Below, piece by piece: positions 36,929 to 44,563 of a stretch of 64,000 nt of DNA (position 1 is its first letter; every line of letters begins with the position of its first letter). The notes under the pieces are model-generated. The model was not told where the DNA came from, did not search any database, and was given only the letters and a program-made list of their open reading frames with translations. The DNA is taken from the NCBI RefSeq assembly GCF_016908325.1, contig NZ_JAFBDR010000009.1, positions 62,001 through 126,000 on the forward strand, given 5' to 3'. Made by a program: the position numbers and the translations under genes. Source of the DNA: Aquibacillus albus. Its GTDB lineage: Bacteria; Bacillota; Bacilli; Bacillales; Amphibacillaceae.

Positions 36929-36962
36929 TAAAAAAATCGAGTGAAACTATTCCACTCGATTT
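36929..36962 (-). terminator. Terminator of the NFU_N-domain gene
   Basis: On the minus strand AAATCGAGTGGAA pairs with TTTCACTCGATTT (one mismatch) and is followed by seven Ts. Confidence 0.8.
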
Positions 36963-36983
36963 GCAATATGTAGAAGTTTTTAG

Positions 36984-37247
36984 TTAATAACCGTAGTTGT
37001 TTATGATTTCTTCTACCTTTGGAGTTAAAGAATCCCATTCTGCATCAATACTTTTGTTAACCGTAATAAAATTCTGAAATCCAAATACATTGTCAACACC
37101 ATCTAATTCCATTAAATCATTTAAAATTTTATGTTCACTTGTTTGACCAGGCATCACAGAGATACTATTATCGCCTTCAAAAATCATCGACTCTGTTGTG
37201 AATTTCATTGCGTTAGGATTTGGTGTAGATTGTACTTGTATACTCAT
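36984..37247 (-). CDS. NifU/NFU N-terminal-domain protein
   Basis: This 87-residue protein matches the NFU_N scaffold domain (STPNPNAMKFTT at 7-18, then DGVDNVFGFQNFITVNK). It lacks the C-terminal CxxC NFU domain, so it cannot by itself hold a cluster in the usual way; a helper role in Fe-S or protein handling is inferred. AAGGAGG stands eight bases before the ATG. It lies in the same region as the YitW Fe-S assembly factor. Confidence 0.82.
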   Translation of the reverse strand: MSIQVQSTPNPNAMKFTTESMIFEGDNSISVMPGQTSEHKILNDLMELDGVDNVFGFQNFITVNKSIDAEWDSLTPKVEEIINNYGY

Positions 37248-37342
37248 TGATTTATCCTCCTTAACTGTTTCTTACTAATAATGATAGCAGAAAAATGTCA
37301 GATACAAAAGATAGATTACCTAATACAAGTTGAATTACTTGG

Positions 37343-37363
37343 AATGAGATTTAAAATCTCATT
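37343..37363. repeat. 21-bp perfect palindrome
   Basis: AATGAGATTT and AAATCTCATT flank one central A. It has no T run, so it may be an operator as well as a hairpin. Confidence 0.5.
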
Positions 37364-37506
37364 ATTTCCTGGGGAATACCCATGATTCATGTCGTTTTAC
37401 TAAGAAATATTGTGTGATTGATTAGTGGAATCTGTATTACAGGAACATGTAAGGATGGAAGCGAATGTATAGAAATGGTAATCCGCGTTCGTTATAATGA
37501 AAGAGA

Positions 37507-37541
37507 GAAAAGGGATTGACGATTCGCCAATCCCTTTTTCT
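37507..37541 (-). terminator. Terminator after the DUF3813 gene
   Basis: AAAAGGGATTG pairs perfectly with CAATCCCTTTT; Ts follow on the minus strand, with some on the plus strand as well. Confidence 0.75.
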
Positions 37542-37551
37542 GCAGAGGTTC

Positions 37552-37749
37552 TTACAATTCGTTCTTTTGTTGAAGTTGTTGTTCTAACTGTTGCAGCTCT
37601 TGTTGTTCTTCTGGAGTCGCATCAGTGTAGGCAGATTGGATAGCATTTCTAGCTGCTTGCTTATCTTGTGGATTGACGTTTTGGCCATTTGTAATTCGAT
37701 TAACAGCTTGACGAGCTTGTTGAAATAAATTATTTGCCATGTTTGCCAT
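37552..37749 (-). CDS. DUF3813-family small protein (YizC-like)
   Basis: This 65-residue soluble protein (NLFQQARQAVNRITNG... then EEQQELQQLEQQLQQKNEL) fits the DUF3813 pattern of short helical proteins found near yitU. AGGAGGG lies eight bases ahead of the first ATG; a second ATG follows three codons in. It follows a 41-codon gene by 22 bases and is probably co-transcribed. Function unknown. Confidence 0.75.
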   Translation of the reverse strand: MANMANNLFQQARQAVNRITNGQNVNPQDKQAARNAIQSAYTDATPEEQQELQQLEQQLQQKNEL

Positions 37750-37771
37750 TATTAAAACCCTCCTAGCTATT

Positions 37772-37897
37772 CTATCTGCTTTTTGCTTTTGCTTCTAAGT
37801 CACTAAAACGTTCGTGATAAGGAAATCGTTCGGCATGCTTTTTAACGGCATCTGAGCCTTGCTGAGTAAACCGTTTTGATTTGCTTTTTTTACTCAC
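37772..37897 (-). CDS. Small basic protein, 41 residues
   Basis: A GTG-initiated frame with GGAGG seven bases upstream reads SKKSKSKRFTQQGSDAVKKH... and ends at TAG. It is strongly basic and lacks membrane segments. The well-placed site and tight linkage to the DUF3813 gene support a real gene. I do not recognise the family. Confidence 0.6.
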   Translation of the reverse strand: MSKKSKSKRFTQQGSDAVKKHAERFPYHERFSDLEAKAKSR

Positions 37898-37945
37898 GTT
37901 TATTCCTCCAGTACGAACAACCTTAGTTTGAAACAACAATTAACA

Positions 37946-37978
37946 AAAAAGCCTGAACGCATTATCGCGTTCAAGCTT
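37946..37978 (-). terminator. Terminator of yitU
   Basis: On the minus strand AAGCTTGAACGC pairs with GCGTTCAGGCTT (one mismatch) and is followed by TTTTTT. Confidence 0.8.
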
Positions 37979-38128
37979 AGTATGGATTAAACCAGTCTTT
38001 TTATAAGTTGAATTATTTGGTAAATGAAACGCTTCTTTCTATGTATCTTAACCTGTGTTAAAGTTCGGTGTTGATGTTGGACTCATCTTGAGAAATCTCG
38101 ATTTTTACATCAAGAGTCAATATATATA

Positions 38129-38968
38129 CTATCCTTTAATAGTACCTAAGTTTAAAAAATTATCTAGAAAAATCCCGATGCCATCTTCCTCATTTGATGC
38201 CGCAATATGATTAGCAATACCCTTTAATTCATCTATGCCGTTTGACATTGCCACGCCTACACCTGCATATTCAATCATTTCTAAGTCGTTATCTTCATCA
38301 CCAAAAGCAATAATGTTCTTTTGATTTATGTGGTAATAGTGGGCAATTCTTTTAAGTCCAACTGCTTTGTTCATCCCTTTACGAACAATTTCAATGACAT
38401 TCCACGGCGCTCCCCATTTTCGGTGTTCAATTACAGAAGCATGTTCATCATCCAAGTTTTGTCTCAACTTCTGAATATGATCTACTCTCGGGTGGATTAA
38501 TAAAGATGTAGGATCATCCTTCAATTCATTTTTTAAACTGCCAATCGTGACCTTATAGTTATCGTCAGATGTTTGGAATATGTCCATTAACTCTTCATCA
38601 TATTTGTCAAAATAAATATCATCGGAAATTTCCGCCATAATATTTTTCACTTGTAAGTCATAGCATGTTTGGATAATTTTTTTTGCAGTACGGTTTGGCA
38701 GGGGACTATGTAGAACCTCCCACTTTTTATCTGTCGGATGGTGGATTAATGCCCCGTTAAAATTTACCATTGGGGTATCTAAACCAAGCTCGTGGTAATA
38801 ATCAATACTCGCCCGATGTGGTCTACCTGTTGCAATGACTACAATATGTCCTGCTTCTTTTGCTTTTAAAACAGTACGCTTTGTTCGTTCGCTAATCACT
38901 TTATCATCAGTTAATAACGTTCCATCAAGGTCTAAAGCAATTAGATACTTATTGCTCTCCATGGTCAT
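38129..38968 (-). CDS. yitU: Cof-type HAD-IIB phosphatase (YitU-like)
   Basis: This 279-residue HAD hydrolase has motif I ALDLDGTLL (Asp nucleophile at 12, acid at 14), motif II IATGRP, a Cof-type cap (about 85-200) and motif IV GDEDNDLEMIEYAG with the C-terminal acidic cluster. B. subtilis YitU dephosphorylates the pyrimidine intermediate of riboflavin synthesis; the position next to yitV and yitW supports that identity. AGAGGTGAT stands close to this ATG; an ATG two codons later has an equally good spacing. Confidence 0.88.
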   Translation of the reverse strand: MTMESNKYLIALDLDGTLLTDDKVISERTKRTVLKAKEAGHIVVIATGRPHRASIDYYHELGLDTPMVNFNGALIHHPTDKKWEVLHSPLPNRTAKKIIQTCYDLQVKNIMAEISDDIYFDKYDEELMDIFQTSDDNYKVTIGSLKNELKDDPTSLLIHPRVDHIQKLRQNLDDEHASVIEHRKWGAPWNVIEIVRKGMNKAVGLKRIAHYYHINQKNIIAFGDEDNDLEMIEYAGVGVAMSNGIDELKGIANHIAASNEEDGIGIFLDNFLNLGTIKG

Positions 38969-39192
38969 ATCACCTCTTATAGTAAGTATAGTGTAATAGC
39001 GAAATAAAAATATGTAAAGAATAATATAGGCGTTTAATTAGATAAACGTTAACTCGAGGTCGACACGATGGCAGCATTTTGATTCATTGACTTTTTATAC
39101 ACCACTAAAATTGTAATTTTTTGCAAGTTCCTTTAAGAAATAATAAGATAAATAATAGTAATCATTTATATAGGAAAGGGACATGAAAAAAC

Positions 39193-39957
39193 ATGATAGG
39201 AATTTTTCAAGAAACATGGAGTCAAATACCTGTATTAGTTGTTGTTGAAGCGGATAGAAAAAATGACGCACTCCCGGTATTGACATATTTTCACGGATTT
39301 ACTAGTGCCAAAGAGCATAACCTACCACTTGCTTTCTTGTTGGCGGAGAAAGGATACCGAGTTGTTCTCCCTGATTGTATGTTGCACGGGGAAAGGGGAA
39401 AAGATACAACAAGTGAAGAAATGGAGCAACGTTTCTTTGACATCGTTCAGCAAAATGTAGTAGATATAAATACAATTAAAGAAGTGCTTACAGGCAAAAA
39501 TCTTATTTTAGATAATCGATTTGGCGTTGCAGGAACTAGTATGGGTGGGATTACTACTGCTGCAGCTTTAACACAGTATGATTGGATCAAAGCAGCAGCA
39601 ATTTTAATGGGCTCTCCAAAGCTTACCGATTATGCCAAAGAATTGGTCGATAATATTCGTGAGTCGAAAGGTGAATTACCATTATCCGAGGAGCAAATTG
39701 AAGGGATGTATGAGTCGTTAGATAGAGTTGACTTATCCAAACAATTGGAAAAGTTAAATGAACGTCCTTTATTTTTTTGGCATGGAGAAAATGATCCAAT
39801 TGTTCCATTTGATCATTCGTACAGCTTTTATGAACAAGCAGCTGATTATTATAAAAATCCAGAGAATATACGATTTCTAAAAGAAGTTGGGAGAGGACAT
39901 AAAGTTAGTCGCTTCGCTATCTTAGAGACCGTTGATTGGTTTGAGATGCAATTGTAG
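39193..39957 (+). CDS. yitV: Alpha/beta hydrolase (YitV-like esterase)
   Basis: This 254-residue serine hydrolase has the nucleophile elbow GTSMGG (Ser at about 115), an oxyanion-hole HGFTS region (about 34-38), the acid Asp in GENDPIVP and a late His in GRGHKVS. The pattern matches B. subtilis YitV of the prolyl-oligopeptidase-like esterase group; no signal peptide is seen. The site AGGAAAGGG is about 12 bases from the ATG; an ATG at 39183 is out of frame. It sits between yitU and yitW as in B. subtilis. Confidence 0.87.
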   Translation: MIGIFQETWSQIPVLVVVEADRKNDALPVLTYFHGFTSAKEHNLPLAFLLAEKGYRVVLPDCMLHGERGKDTTSEEMEQRFFDIVQQNVVDINTIKEVLTGKNLILDNRFGVAGTSMGGITTAAALTQYDWIKAAAILMGSPKLTDYAKELVDNIRESKGELPLSEEQIEGMYESLDRVDLSKQLEKLNERPLFFWHGENDPIVPFDHSYSFYEQAADYYKNPENIRFLKEVGRGHKVSRFAILETVDWFEMQL

Positions 39958-39966
39958 GTAAGATTA

Positions 39967-39996
39967 TTTAAAATTTTGGTTATTTATGTTTATAAT
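39967..39996 (+). promoter_or_regulatory. Probable yitW promoter
   Basis: TTTAAA, 18 bases, then TATAAT, with the yitW ribosome binding site AAGGAGG 17 bases after. Confidence 0.4.
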
Positions 39997-40026
39997 AGAC
40001 AGTAAAGAAAAAAGGAGGTATTCGGT

Positions 40027-40338
40027 ATGGATCAAGCATTAGAAGAAAATTTAATGGGAGCTTTGGAAAACGTTATTGATCCAGAGCTTGGGATAGATAT
40101 TGTAAATTTAGGTCTTGTTTATGGAGTTGACATGGACGATGACGGTACTGCAACGGTAACGATGACGTTAACAGCAATGGGTTGTCCACTTGCGGGTCAT
40201 ATTGAAGCAGATGTGAAGCGCGCCCTAGAAGATATTCCAGAAGTTAAAGATACACAAGTAAATATTGTTTGGAATCCACCATGGACGAAAGAGCGTATGT
40301 CTCGTTATGCAAAAATTGCATTAGGAATTCCTGATTAA
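40027..40338 (+). CDS. yitW: DUF59/MIP18-family metal-sulfur cluster factor (YitW)
   Basis: This 103-residue protein is a SufT/MIP18-type Fe-S cluster maturation factor. It has the family blocks VIDPELGIDIVNLGLVYGV (about 16-34) and the conserved Cys53 in LTAMGCPLAG, followed by the WNPPWTKERMS block. AAAGGAGG lies eight bases upstream. The gene is monocistronic with a strong terminator. Confidence 0.93.
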   Translation: MDQALEENLMGALENVIDPELGIDIVNLGLVYGVDMDDDGTATVTMTLTAMGCPLAGHIEADVKRALEDIPEVKDTQVNIVWNPPWTKERMSRYAKIALGIPD

Positions 40339-40340
40339 TA

Positions 40341-40377
40341 AAAAACTACCCTCTCTTAACTAGAGGGTAGTTTTTTT
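40341..40377 (+). terminator. Terminator after yitW
   Basis: AAAAACTACCCTCT pairs perfectly with AGAGGGTAGTTTTT around a seven-base loop. Confidence 0.9.
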
Positions 40378-40400
40378 ACAAGGTAAGAAAGTATAAAAAT

Positions 40401-40530
40401 TTGGCGCATTTCATCAAGCTCCAACGCCTACTCCCTTGAGGTCTTAAGTCAATCCTGAGCACGGAAAAAGAGCGCTACTTCGAGAACTCGACTTAAGCTT
40501 GTCGGTGATCAAGGCGCTTGCGCTTTTCTT
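40401..40530. repeat. Bacillaceae-type intergenic repeat element
   Basis: The stretch carries GCTCCAACGCCTA, CTTAAGTC...GACTTAAG as an inverted pair and ends AAGCTTGTCGGTGATCAAGG then CGCTTGCGCTTTTCT. It resembles a widespread Bacillus repeat (GCTCCAGCGCC...GTCGG..CAAGGCGCTTCCGC) that I recall. It fills the space between the convergent yitW and uppP genes. No coding frame is present. Confidence 0.6.
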
Positions 40531-40561
40531 AGAGGTTGGTTCTAAGTTACAGAGTCTTTGC

Positions 40562-41383
40562 CTAAAGTAAAAGAAAAGCAAGTGCACCAACAATAAAACA
40601 GTAAAACGCAAAGTATTTCAAATTTCCTTTAGCCATGATATTCATAAACCATTTTAATGAGAAATAGGTAGCAATAATTGATGCAGCGAATGCAAGCAGG
40701 TATGGAATCCACAAGGCATTAAAATTTTCATCTAAAAAGATTTCTTCTATTGATAGTAAAAAGGTTCCCAAGCTAACAGGGATATATAGTAAGAATGAAA
40801 ATCGTAACGCAGTTGTTTGTCTCATTCCTAGAAGCATCGCAGCAACAATCGTAGCTCCGGATCTGCTAATACCAGGAATCAACGCCACAGATTGAGCCAT
40901 GCCTACAATAACTGCGTCTTTGATTGTTAAGGCACCGTCGTTTTTGATTCCTTTTAAATTACGAATTATCCATAAAGCAAGTCCAGTTACAATCAATGTA
41001 ATCCCAACCATTTTTGAAGAACTGAATGTACTAGAAATTTGATCCTCAAATAAAATTCCGATTACCCCAGTTGGAATCGTTGCAATAACTAAGTAAAAGA
41101 TGAAATTAAAATCATCTTTTGTACCGGGATCCTTTGTTGCTATATATTGAACCCCATTTTTAATTAATCGAAGGATGTCGTTTTTATAGATGATTAATAC
41201 TGCAATTAATGAGCCAAAGTTCACAAAAATCTCAAAGGATAATCCTTTAATATCTAAATCGAATAGATTACGGACTATCACCAAATGTCCACTTGAAGAA
41301 ATGGGTATTGGCTCTGTGAATCCTTGAAAAAATCCTAGAAATAGGTACTTCAATAGTAAGAACAACTCCGTTAAGCTTTCCAT
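40562..41383 (-). CDS. uppP: Undecaprenyl-diphosphatase UppP (BacA)
   Basis: This 273-residue enzyme has eight helices and dephosphorylates undecaprenyl pyrophosphate for recycling in wall synthesis; overproduction gives bacitracin resistance. Active-site blocks are [15 protein letters not shown] (about 17-31; Glu and Ser/His) and PGISRSGAT (Arg). The second position reads EPIPISS where EFLPVSS/EWLPISS is usual. I set the ATG at 41383 because AAAGGGGA lies eight bases upstream; the frame is open further. A repeat element lies just after the stop. Confidence 0.93.
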   Translation of the reverse strand: MESLTELFLLLKYLFLGFFQGFTEPIPISSSGHLVIVRNLFDLDIKGLSFEIFVNFGSLIAVLIIYKNDILRLIKNGVQYIATKDPGTKDDFNFIFYLVIATIPTGVIGILFEDQISSTFSSSKMVGITLIVTGLALWIIRNLKGIKNDGALTIKDAVIVGMAQSVALIPGISRSGATIVAAMLLGMRQTTALRFSFLLYIPVSLGTFLLSIEEIFLDENFNALWIPYLLAFAASIIATYFSLKWFMNIMAKGNLKYFAFYCFIVGALAFLLL

Positions 41384-41479
41384 TTTATTATCCCCTTTGT
41401 GAGTGATCTCTTCCTCCGCTATTGTCACAAACCATTAAAGGTTGAATAACTTGTAGTAAAAAGGAGGAGTAGTGAAATT

Positions 41480-41809
41480 ATGTATAACCCCCATAATCAT
41501 CATCACCATTTGTATGATTTATGCCATAAGCATATGCACCATTATGTGTTAGCTGAGCTTTCTGATGGAAGTAAAGTTGATGGGATTATTACAGGAGTAG
41601 ATGAAAAATATGTTTATTTAGCTGTTCCAGATACAAGTAGAAACGTCGAAGAAGAACGAGGTTATCCAGGTTATGGTTACCCACCCTTTGGATACCCAGG
41701 TTACGGATTTCCTCCCTATTATTATGGACCAGGAGCAGGCTTCAGACGACTTATTTTACCTTTAGCAGCACTAACAGCTATCAGTACGCTGCCATTTTGG
41801 TGGTACTAG
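41480..41809 (+). CDS. His-rich protein with Gly-Tyr-Pro repeats, unknown function
   Basis: This 109-residue protein has a His cluster at the N-terminus (NPHNHHHHLYDLCHKHMHHY), a small beta-rich segment (VLAELSDGSKVDGIITGVDEKYVYLAVP, Sm-like in pattern), a Gly-Tyr-Pro repeat region (about 61-80) and a hydrophobic C-terminal helix. It looks surface- or membrane-associated, possibly a spore-coat or envelope protein; this is inference. AAGGAGGAG precedes the ATG. It is divergent from uppP. Confidence 0.6.
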   Translation: MYNPHNHHHHLYDLCHKHMHHYVLAELSDGSKVDGIITGVDEKYVYLAVPDTSRNVEEERGYPGYGYPPFGYPGYGFPPYYYGPGAGFRRLILPLAALTAISTLPFWWY

Positions 41810-41831
41810 AAGGAAAATAAAACATATACGA

Positions 41832-41861
41832 AACCCTTGCCATTCCTTGTTGGCAAGGGTT
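41832..41861. terminator. Terminator between convergent genes
   Basis: AACCCTTGCCA pairs perfectly with TGGCAAGGGTT around an eight-base loop; flanking T runs are short. Confidence 0.65.
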
Positions 41862-41884
41862 GTCCAAATTTTTATAAAAAATGA

Positions 41885-42061
41885 TTATTCTTTGCTTTCC
41901 TTTAAAATTCCATCGCCAATCACGGTAGCCACAATAATAAATAAAATAGCAACTACAAAGATTGGTGCAAATGTTAATGTTTCACCAGCCATGCTTGTAA
42001 GTACATAGGATACTAAAAAGCTTATTAATAAAGCCCAAACAATTGTCATTAAGTAACGCAT
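41885..42061 (-). CDS. yjzD: DUF2929-family small membrane protein (YjzD-like)
   Basis: This 58-residue protein has two helices (MRYLMTIVWALLISFLVSYVL and APIFVVAILFIIVATVI) and fits the DUF2929 pattern of B. subtilis YjzD (61 residues), which also lies upstream of yjaV-med-fabH. GAGGTG precedes the ATG. It is read opposite to its neighbours. Function unknown. Confidence 0.78.
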   Translation of the reverse strand: MRYLMTIVWALLISFLVSYVLTSMAGETLTFAPIFVVAILFIIVATVIGDGILKESKE

Positions 42062-42254
42062 TTTTTCACCTCATTTTTCACACATTCTTAATCTTATTTT
42101 ACCAAAAGAGCTTCAGAAAATAAATAAATTATTATAAAAATCATGTATTACTAACTGCGACATAAAGTAATATAAAGTGGAACTTCACAAAATAAAAAAC
42201 TTCCCCAATATACGGATGATCGCACCGAAGAAATACCGATTAAGGAGGAGGAAT

Positions 42255-42884
42255 ATGTACGTTGTTTTAGGAGCATTCCATTGGATAGGCTACCAAATAA
42301 TAACAAGGCTTCTTGATGATAGTTATGAAGTGATTGGAATAGACAAGATGGAATCGGAAAAGAAAGAGAATTTGTCGATGTATATTGGCAGAAATAGTTT
42401 GTTTACACATGTCTCCAGTAGTGAGGAAATGAATCAACTGCAGAAACTCCAACAAATTAATATATTATTTGAAATAGATTCTAGTCAATTATTTAACGAC
42501 AGATATTCATTAAATACAGAAACTGTCATCAATTTGGATAAAGGTAGAGTTAAGGCTAGCTCTAATACTGTTGATGTTGACTTACCCTTATTGTATGGAG
42601 AATGGATGCCAAGAAATGATAATGGGGTATACCATAATGGACAATTCGTTGCTTTTGATTCTGAACAATTTAAAAACGAAGCAGTTTATATCCAGGATTT
42701 TATTACCTGCTTAATAGAAACTATCTCTAATTACAAACAGGATAGGGTTGCAATAAAGGCCTTTGATCCCTCGTTTGATTCAAAGGATGCCCAAAAAACA
42801 ATTTGTATTAGAGAAACAAAAGACAAAGACGAACGTATAAAGGAATTAAATGACCATTATAAAATGTATAAAAATTTTTACTAA
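42255..42884 (+). CDS. Degenerate Rossmann-fold protein (YjaV-like)
   Basis: This 209-residue protein begins like an NAD-dependent epimerase, MYVVLGAFHWIGYQIITRLL, but the glycine motif is GAFHWIG instead of GxxGxxG and no YxxxK follows. The remainder has scattered epimerase-like pieces (VDLPLLYGEWMP) and ends early, so it is probably a binding or regulatory protein. Its place before med matches yjaV in B. subtilis. The ATG has AAGGAGGAGG upstream; I rejected the longer frame from 42177. Confidence 0.65.
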   Translation: MYVVLGAFHWIGYQIITRLLDDSYEVIGIDKMESEKKENLSMYIGRNSLFTHVSSSEEMNQLQKLQQINILFEIDSSQLFNDRYSLNTETVINLDKGRVKASSNTVDVDLPLLYGEWMPRNDNGVYHNGQFVAFDSEQFKNEAVYIQDFITCLIETISNYKQDRVAIKAFDPSFDSKDAQKTICIRETKDKDERIKELNDHYKMYKNFY

Positions 42885-42912
42885 ACTTCATCAAAGTTTA
42901 ACGCGAAACAAG

Positions 42913-42941
42913 TTTACGTGCACACGATAAGACGGTAATAT
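42913..42941 (+). promoter_or_regulatory. Probable med promoter
   Basis: TTTACG, 17 bases, TAATAT, then an 80-base leader to med. Confidence 0.45.
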
Positions 42942-43020
42942 AGTACTAGAAAACAATTATTGTATTCTAATTTTAATTACCTACTATTCGATATTCATTT
43001 TTTATATAGGAGTGCACAAG

Positions 43021-43989
43021 TTGAAAAATTTCTTTCGGTTATATGTCATCTTTTTTATTTTCTTTATATTCGTTCTTTCGGGATGTAATTCTTACTTAGG
43101 TCAAGACAAAGTTCAGAAGGTTGGTATGCTGGTAGAAAATTCAATCAACGATCAAACTTGGGGAAATAAGGGATACAAGGGACTAATCGAGATAAAAGAT
43201 GAATTCGATGTTGATGTTTACTTTAAAGAAAATGTTAAAACCCAACAAGAAGTTAATCGAGCAGTTGAGGAGTTTTCAAATCAAGGGGTTAATCTAATTT
43301 TTGGCCACAGTAACATTTATGGCAAAATGTTTGAAAGTATTTCAGATGCTTATCCAGATATTCATTTCGTATATTTTAATGGAGGATACTATAATACCAA
43401 TTTAACAAGTCTTAATTTCAGCTCTCATGCAATGGGTTTTTTTGGTGGAATGGTTGCTGGTGAAATGACAGAATCAAATCAGGTTGGTATCATTGCTGCA
43501 TTTGAATGGCAGCCTGAAATTGAAGGATTTTATGAGGGGGTTAATTATTCAAATCCTGAGGCAAAAGTGCGGATGAATTTTGTCAATGATTGGGATAACC
43601 AAGAAAGAGCACGAATGATGTTTAATCAAATGAATCAACGTGGGGTCGACGTTTTCTATCCTGCTGGGGATTCCTTTAGTGTACATGTGATTGATCAAGC
43701 AAAGCAAGCGGACAAATATGTAATAGGATTTGTGTCTGATCAATTATATTTGGGTCAAAATACGGTTTTAACAAGTACAGTTCAACATGTGGACAAGCTC
43801 TATTTGTTAGCTGCCAAGAAGTTTAACGAAGGAGATCTTTCAGGTGGTGTTTTCACCTTTGATTTTGATGACGGTGTCATTTCGATGGGCGAGTTTAGCC
43901 CTGAAGTTCCTGAATCACTAAAAGAAAAGCTTGATGAAGCGGTTCAAGCATATATCGATACTGGGCTGTTACCTAACGAGTCCAACTAA
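43021..43989 (+). CDS. med: Med: BMP-family lipoprotein, positive regulator of comK
   Basis: This 322-residue lipoprotein has signal peptide and lipobox LSGC (Cys at about 22) and a purine-nucleoside-binding-type (BMP/PnrA) domain: VGMLVENSINDQTWGNKGYKG, DIHFVYFNGG and FFGGMVAGEMT. B. subtilis Med raises comK expression. I chose the TTG with AGGAG eight bases upstream over the GTG at 43012, which overlaps the site. Here no comZ follows; a terminator comes directly after. Confidence 0.85.
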   Translation: MKNFFRLYVIFFIFFIFVLSGCNSYLGQDKVQKVGMLVENSINDQTWGNKGYKGLIEIKDEFDVDVYFKENVKTQQEVNRAVEEFSNQGVNLIFGHSNIYGKMFESISDAYPDIHFVYFNGGYYNTNLTSLNFSSHAMGFFGGMVAGEMTESNQVGIIAAFEWQPEIEGFYEGVNYSNPEAKVRMNFVNDWDNQERARMMFNQMNQRGVDVFYPAGDSFSVHVIDQAKQADKYVIGFVSDQLYLGQNTVLTSTVQHVDKLYLLAAKKFNEGDLSGGVFTFDFDDGVISMGEFSPEVPESLKEKLDEAVQAYIDTGLLPNESN

Positions 43990-44003
43990 ACAAAGAAAGA
44001 TTG

Positions 44004-44043
44004 CCGACTCCTTGTATGCACATGTTATAGGAGTCGGTTTTTT
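44004..44043 (+). terminator. Terminator after med
   Basis: CCGACTCCT pairs perfectly with AGGAGTCGG and is followed by six Ts. Confidence 0.85.
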
Positions 44044-44086
44044 CACGTTAAGAAAAAATTAGCAGAGAAGTAAATCGCCGTAGTAA
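44040..44086 (+). repeat. Intergenic repeat module, copy 2
   Basis: TTTTCACGTTA directly after the med hairpin, then TTAGCAGAGAAGTAA (44059-44073) and CCGTAGT, matching the module at 7916-7974. Confidence 0.5.
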
Positions 44087-44149
44087 ACATTTTAAGGAAT
44101 ATACGGGGATTTCAATAAATTGGTATAGAAAAACGGACCTGTTCAAACA

Positions 44150-44383
44150 TTAAGATTTGAATTTCTTTATCGCATTTTTTATCCCTTTCATATATGGTGA
44201 TAATTGCTTATACGTTTCAGCAACAGTTTGAGCTGTGCCAAACAAGTCGAATTCTTCTTCAATATTCGTAGAACGGTTTGAATCTTTTTCTGAACTCCTA
44301 GGTGTTTGGTTGTTTCCCCTTGGTCCAAGCATCATTTGATCAAACGGATGTAAACGTTCTTGATTTTCTTTTTTTGATGACAT
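44150..44383 (-). CDS. Small hydrophilic protein, possibly YjzB-like
   Basis: This 77-residue protein (MSSKKENQERLHPFDQMMLGPRG... ending YMKGIKNAIKKFKS) has a disordered, Asn/Ser/Glu-rich N-terminal half and an amphipathic basic C-terminal helix. GGAGGTG lies seven bases before the ATG at 44383. It is divergent from fabH, the place where B. subtilis has yjzB of similar size; that link is by position only. Confidence 0.65.
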   Translation of the reverse strand: MSSKKENQERLHPFDQMMLGPRGNNQTPRSSEKDSNRSTNIEEEFDLFGTAQTVAETYKQLSPYMKGIKNAIKKFKS

Positions 44384-44473
44384 AGCAATACACCTCCTTG
44401 TTTTTATTGTATTTTTAAAAATCATGGTAGGGAAAGGCTATTGCCATTATATTTAAGACATTTTATTCCTCAC

Positions 44474-44518
44474 TTGATTCTATTTGATAAATCCATTAAA
44501 ATTAGTACCAAGTCTTAA
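44474..44518 (+). promoter_or_regulatory. fabH promoter with FapR operator
   Basis: TTGATT (44474-44479), 17 bases, TAAAAT (44497-44502). TTAGTACCAAGTCTTAA (44502-44518) matches the FapR consensus TTAGTACCTRRTACTAA at 14 of 17 positions and overlaps the -10, so malonyl-CoA-responsive repression of fabH-fabF is expected. Confidence 0.72.
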
Positions 44519-44563
44519 TAATTGATATAAATTATAGTGAAACACCCTGAGAGGATGAGATAA

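Larger units (their letters stand above)
37248..37551. other. Gap between NFU_N and DUF3813 genes
   Basis: About 300 bases with the NFU_N leader, a 21-base palindrome (37343-37363) and a terminator (37507-37541). No coding frame with a credible start was seen. Confidence 0.4.
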
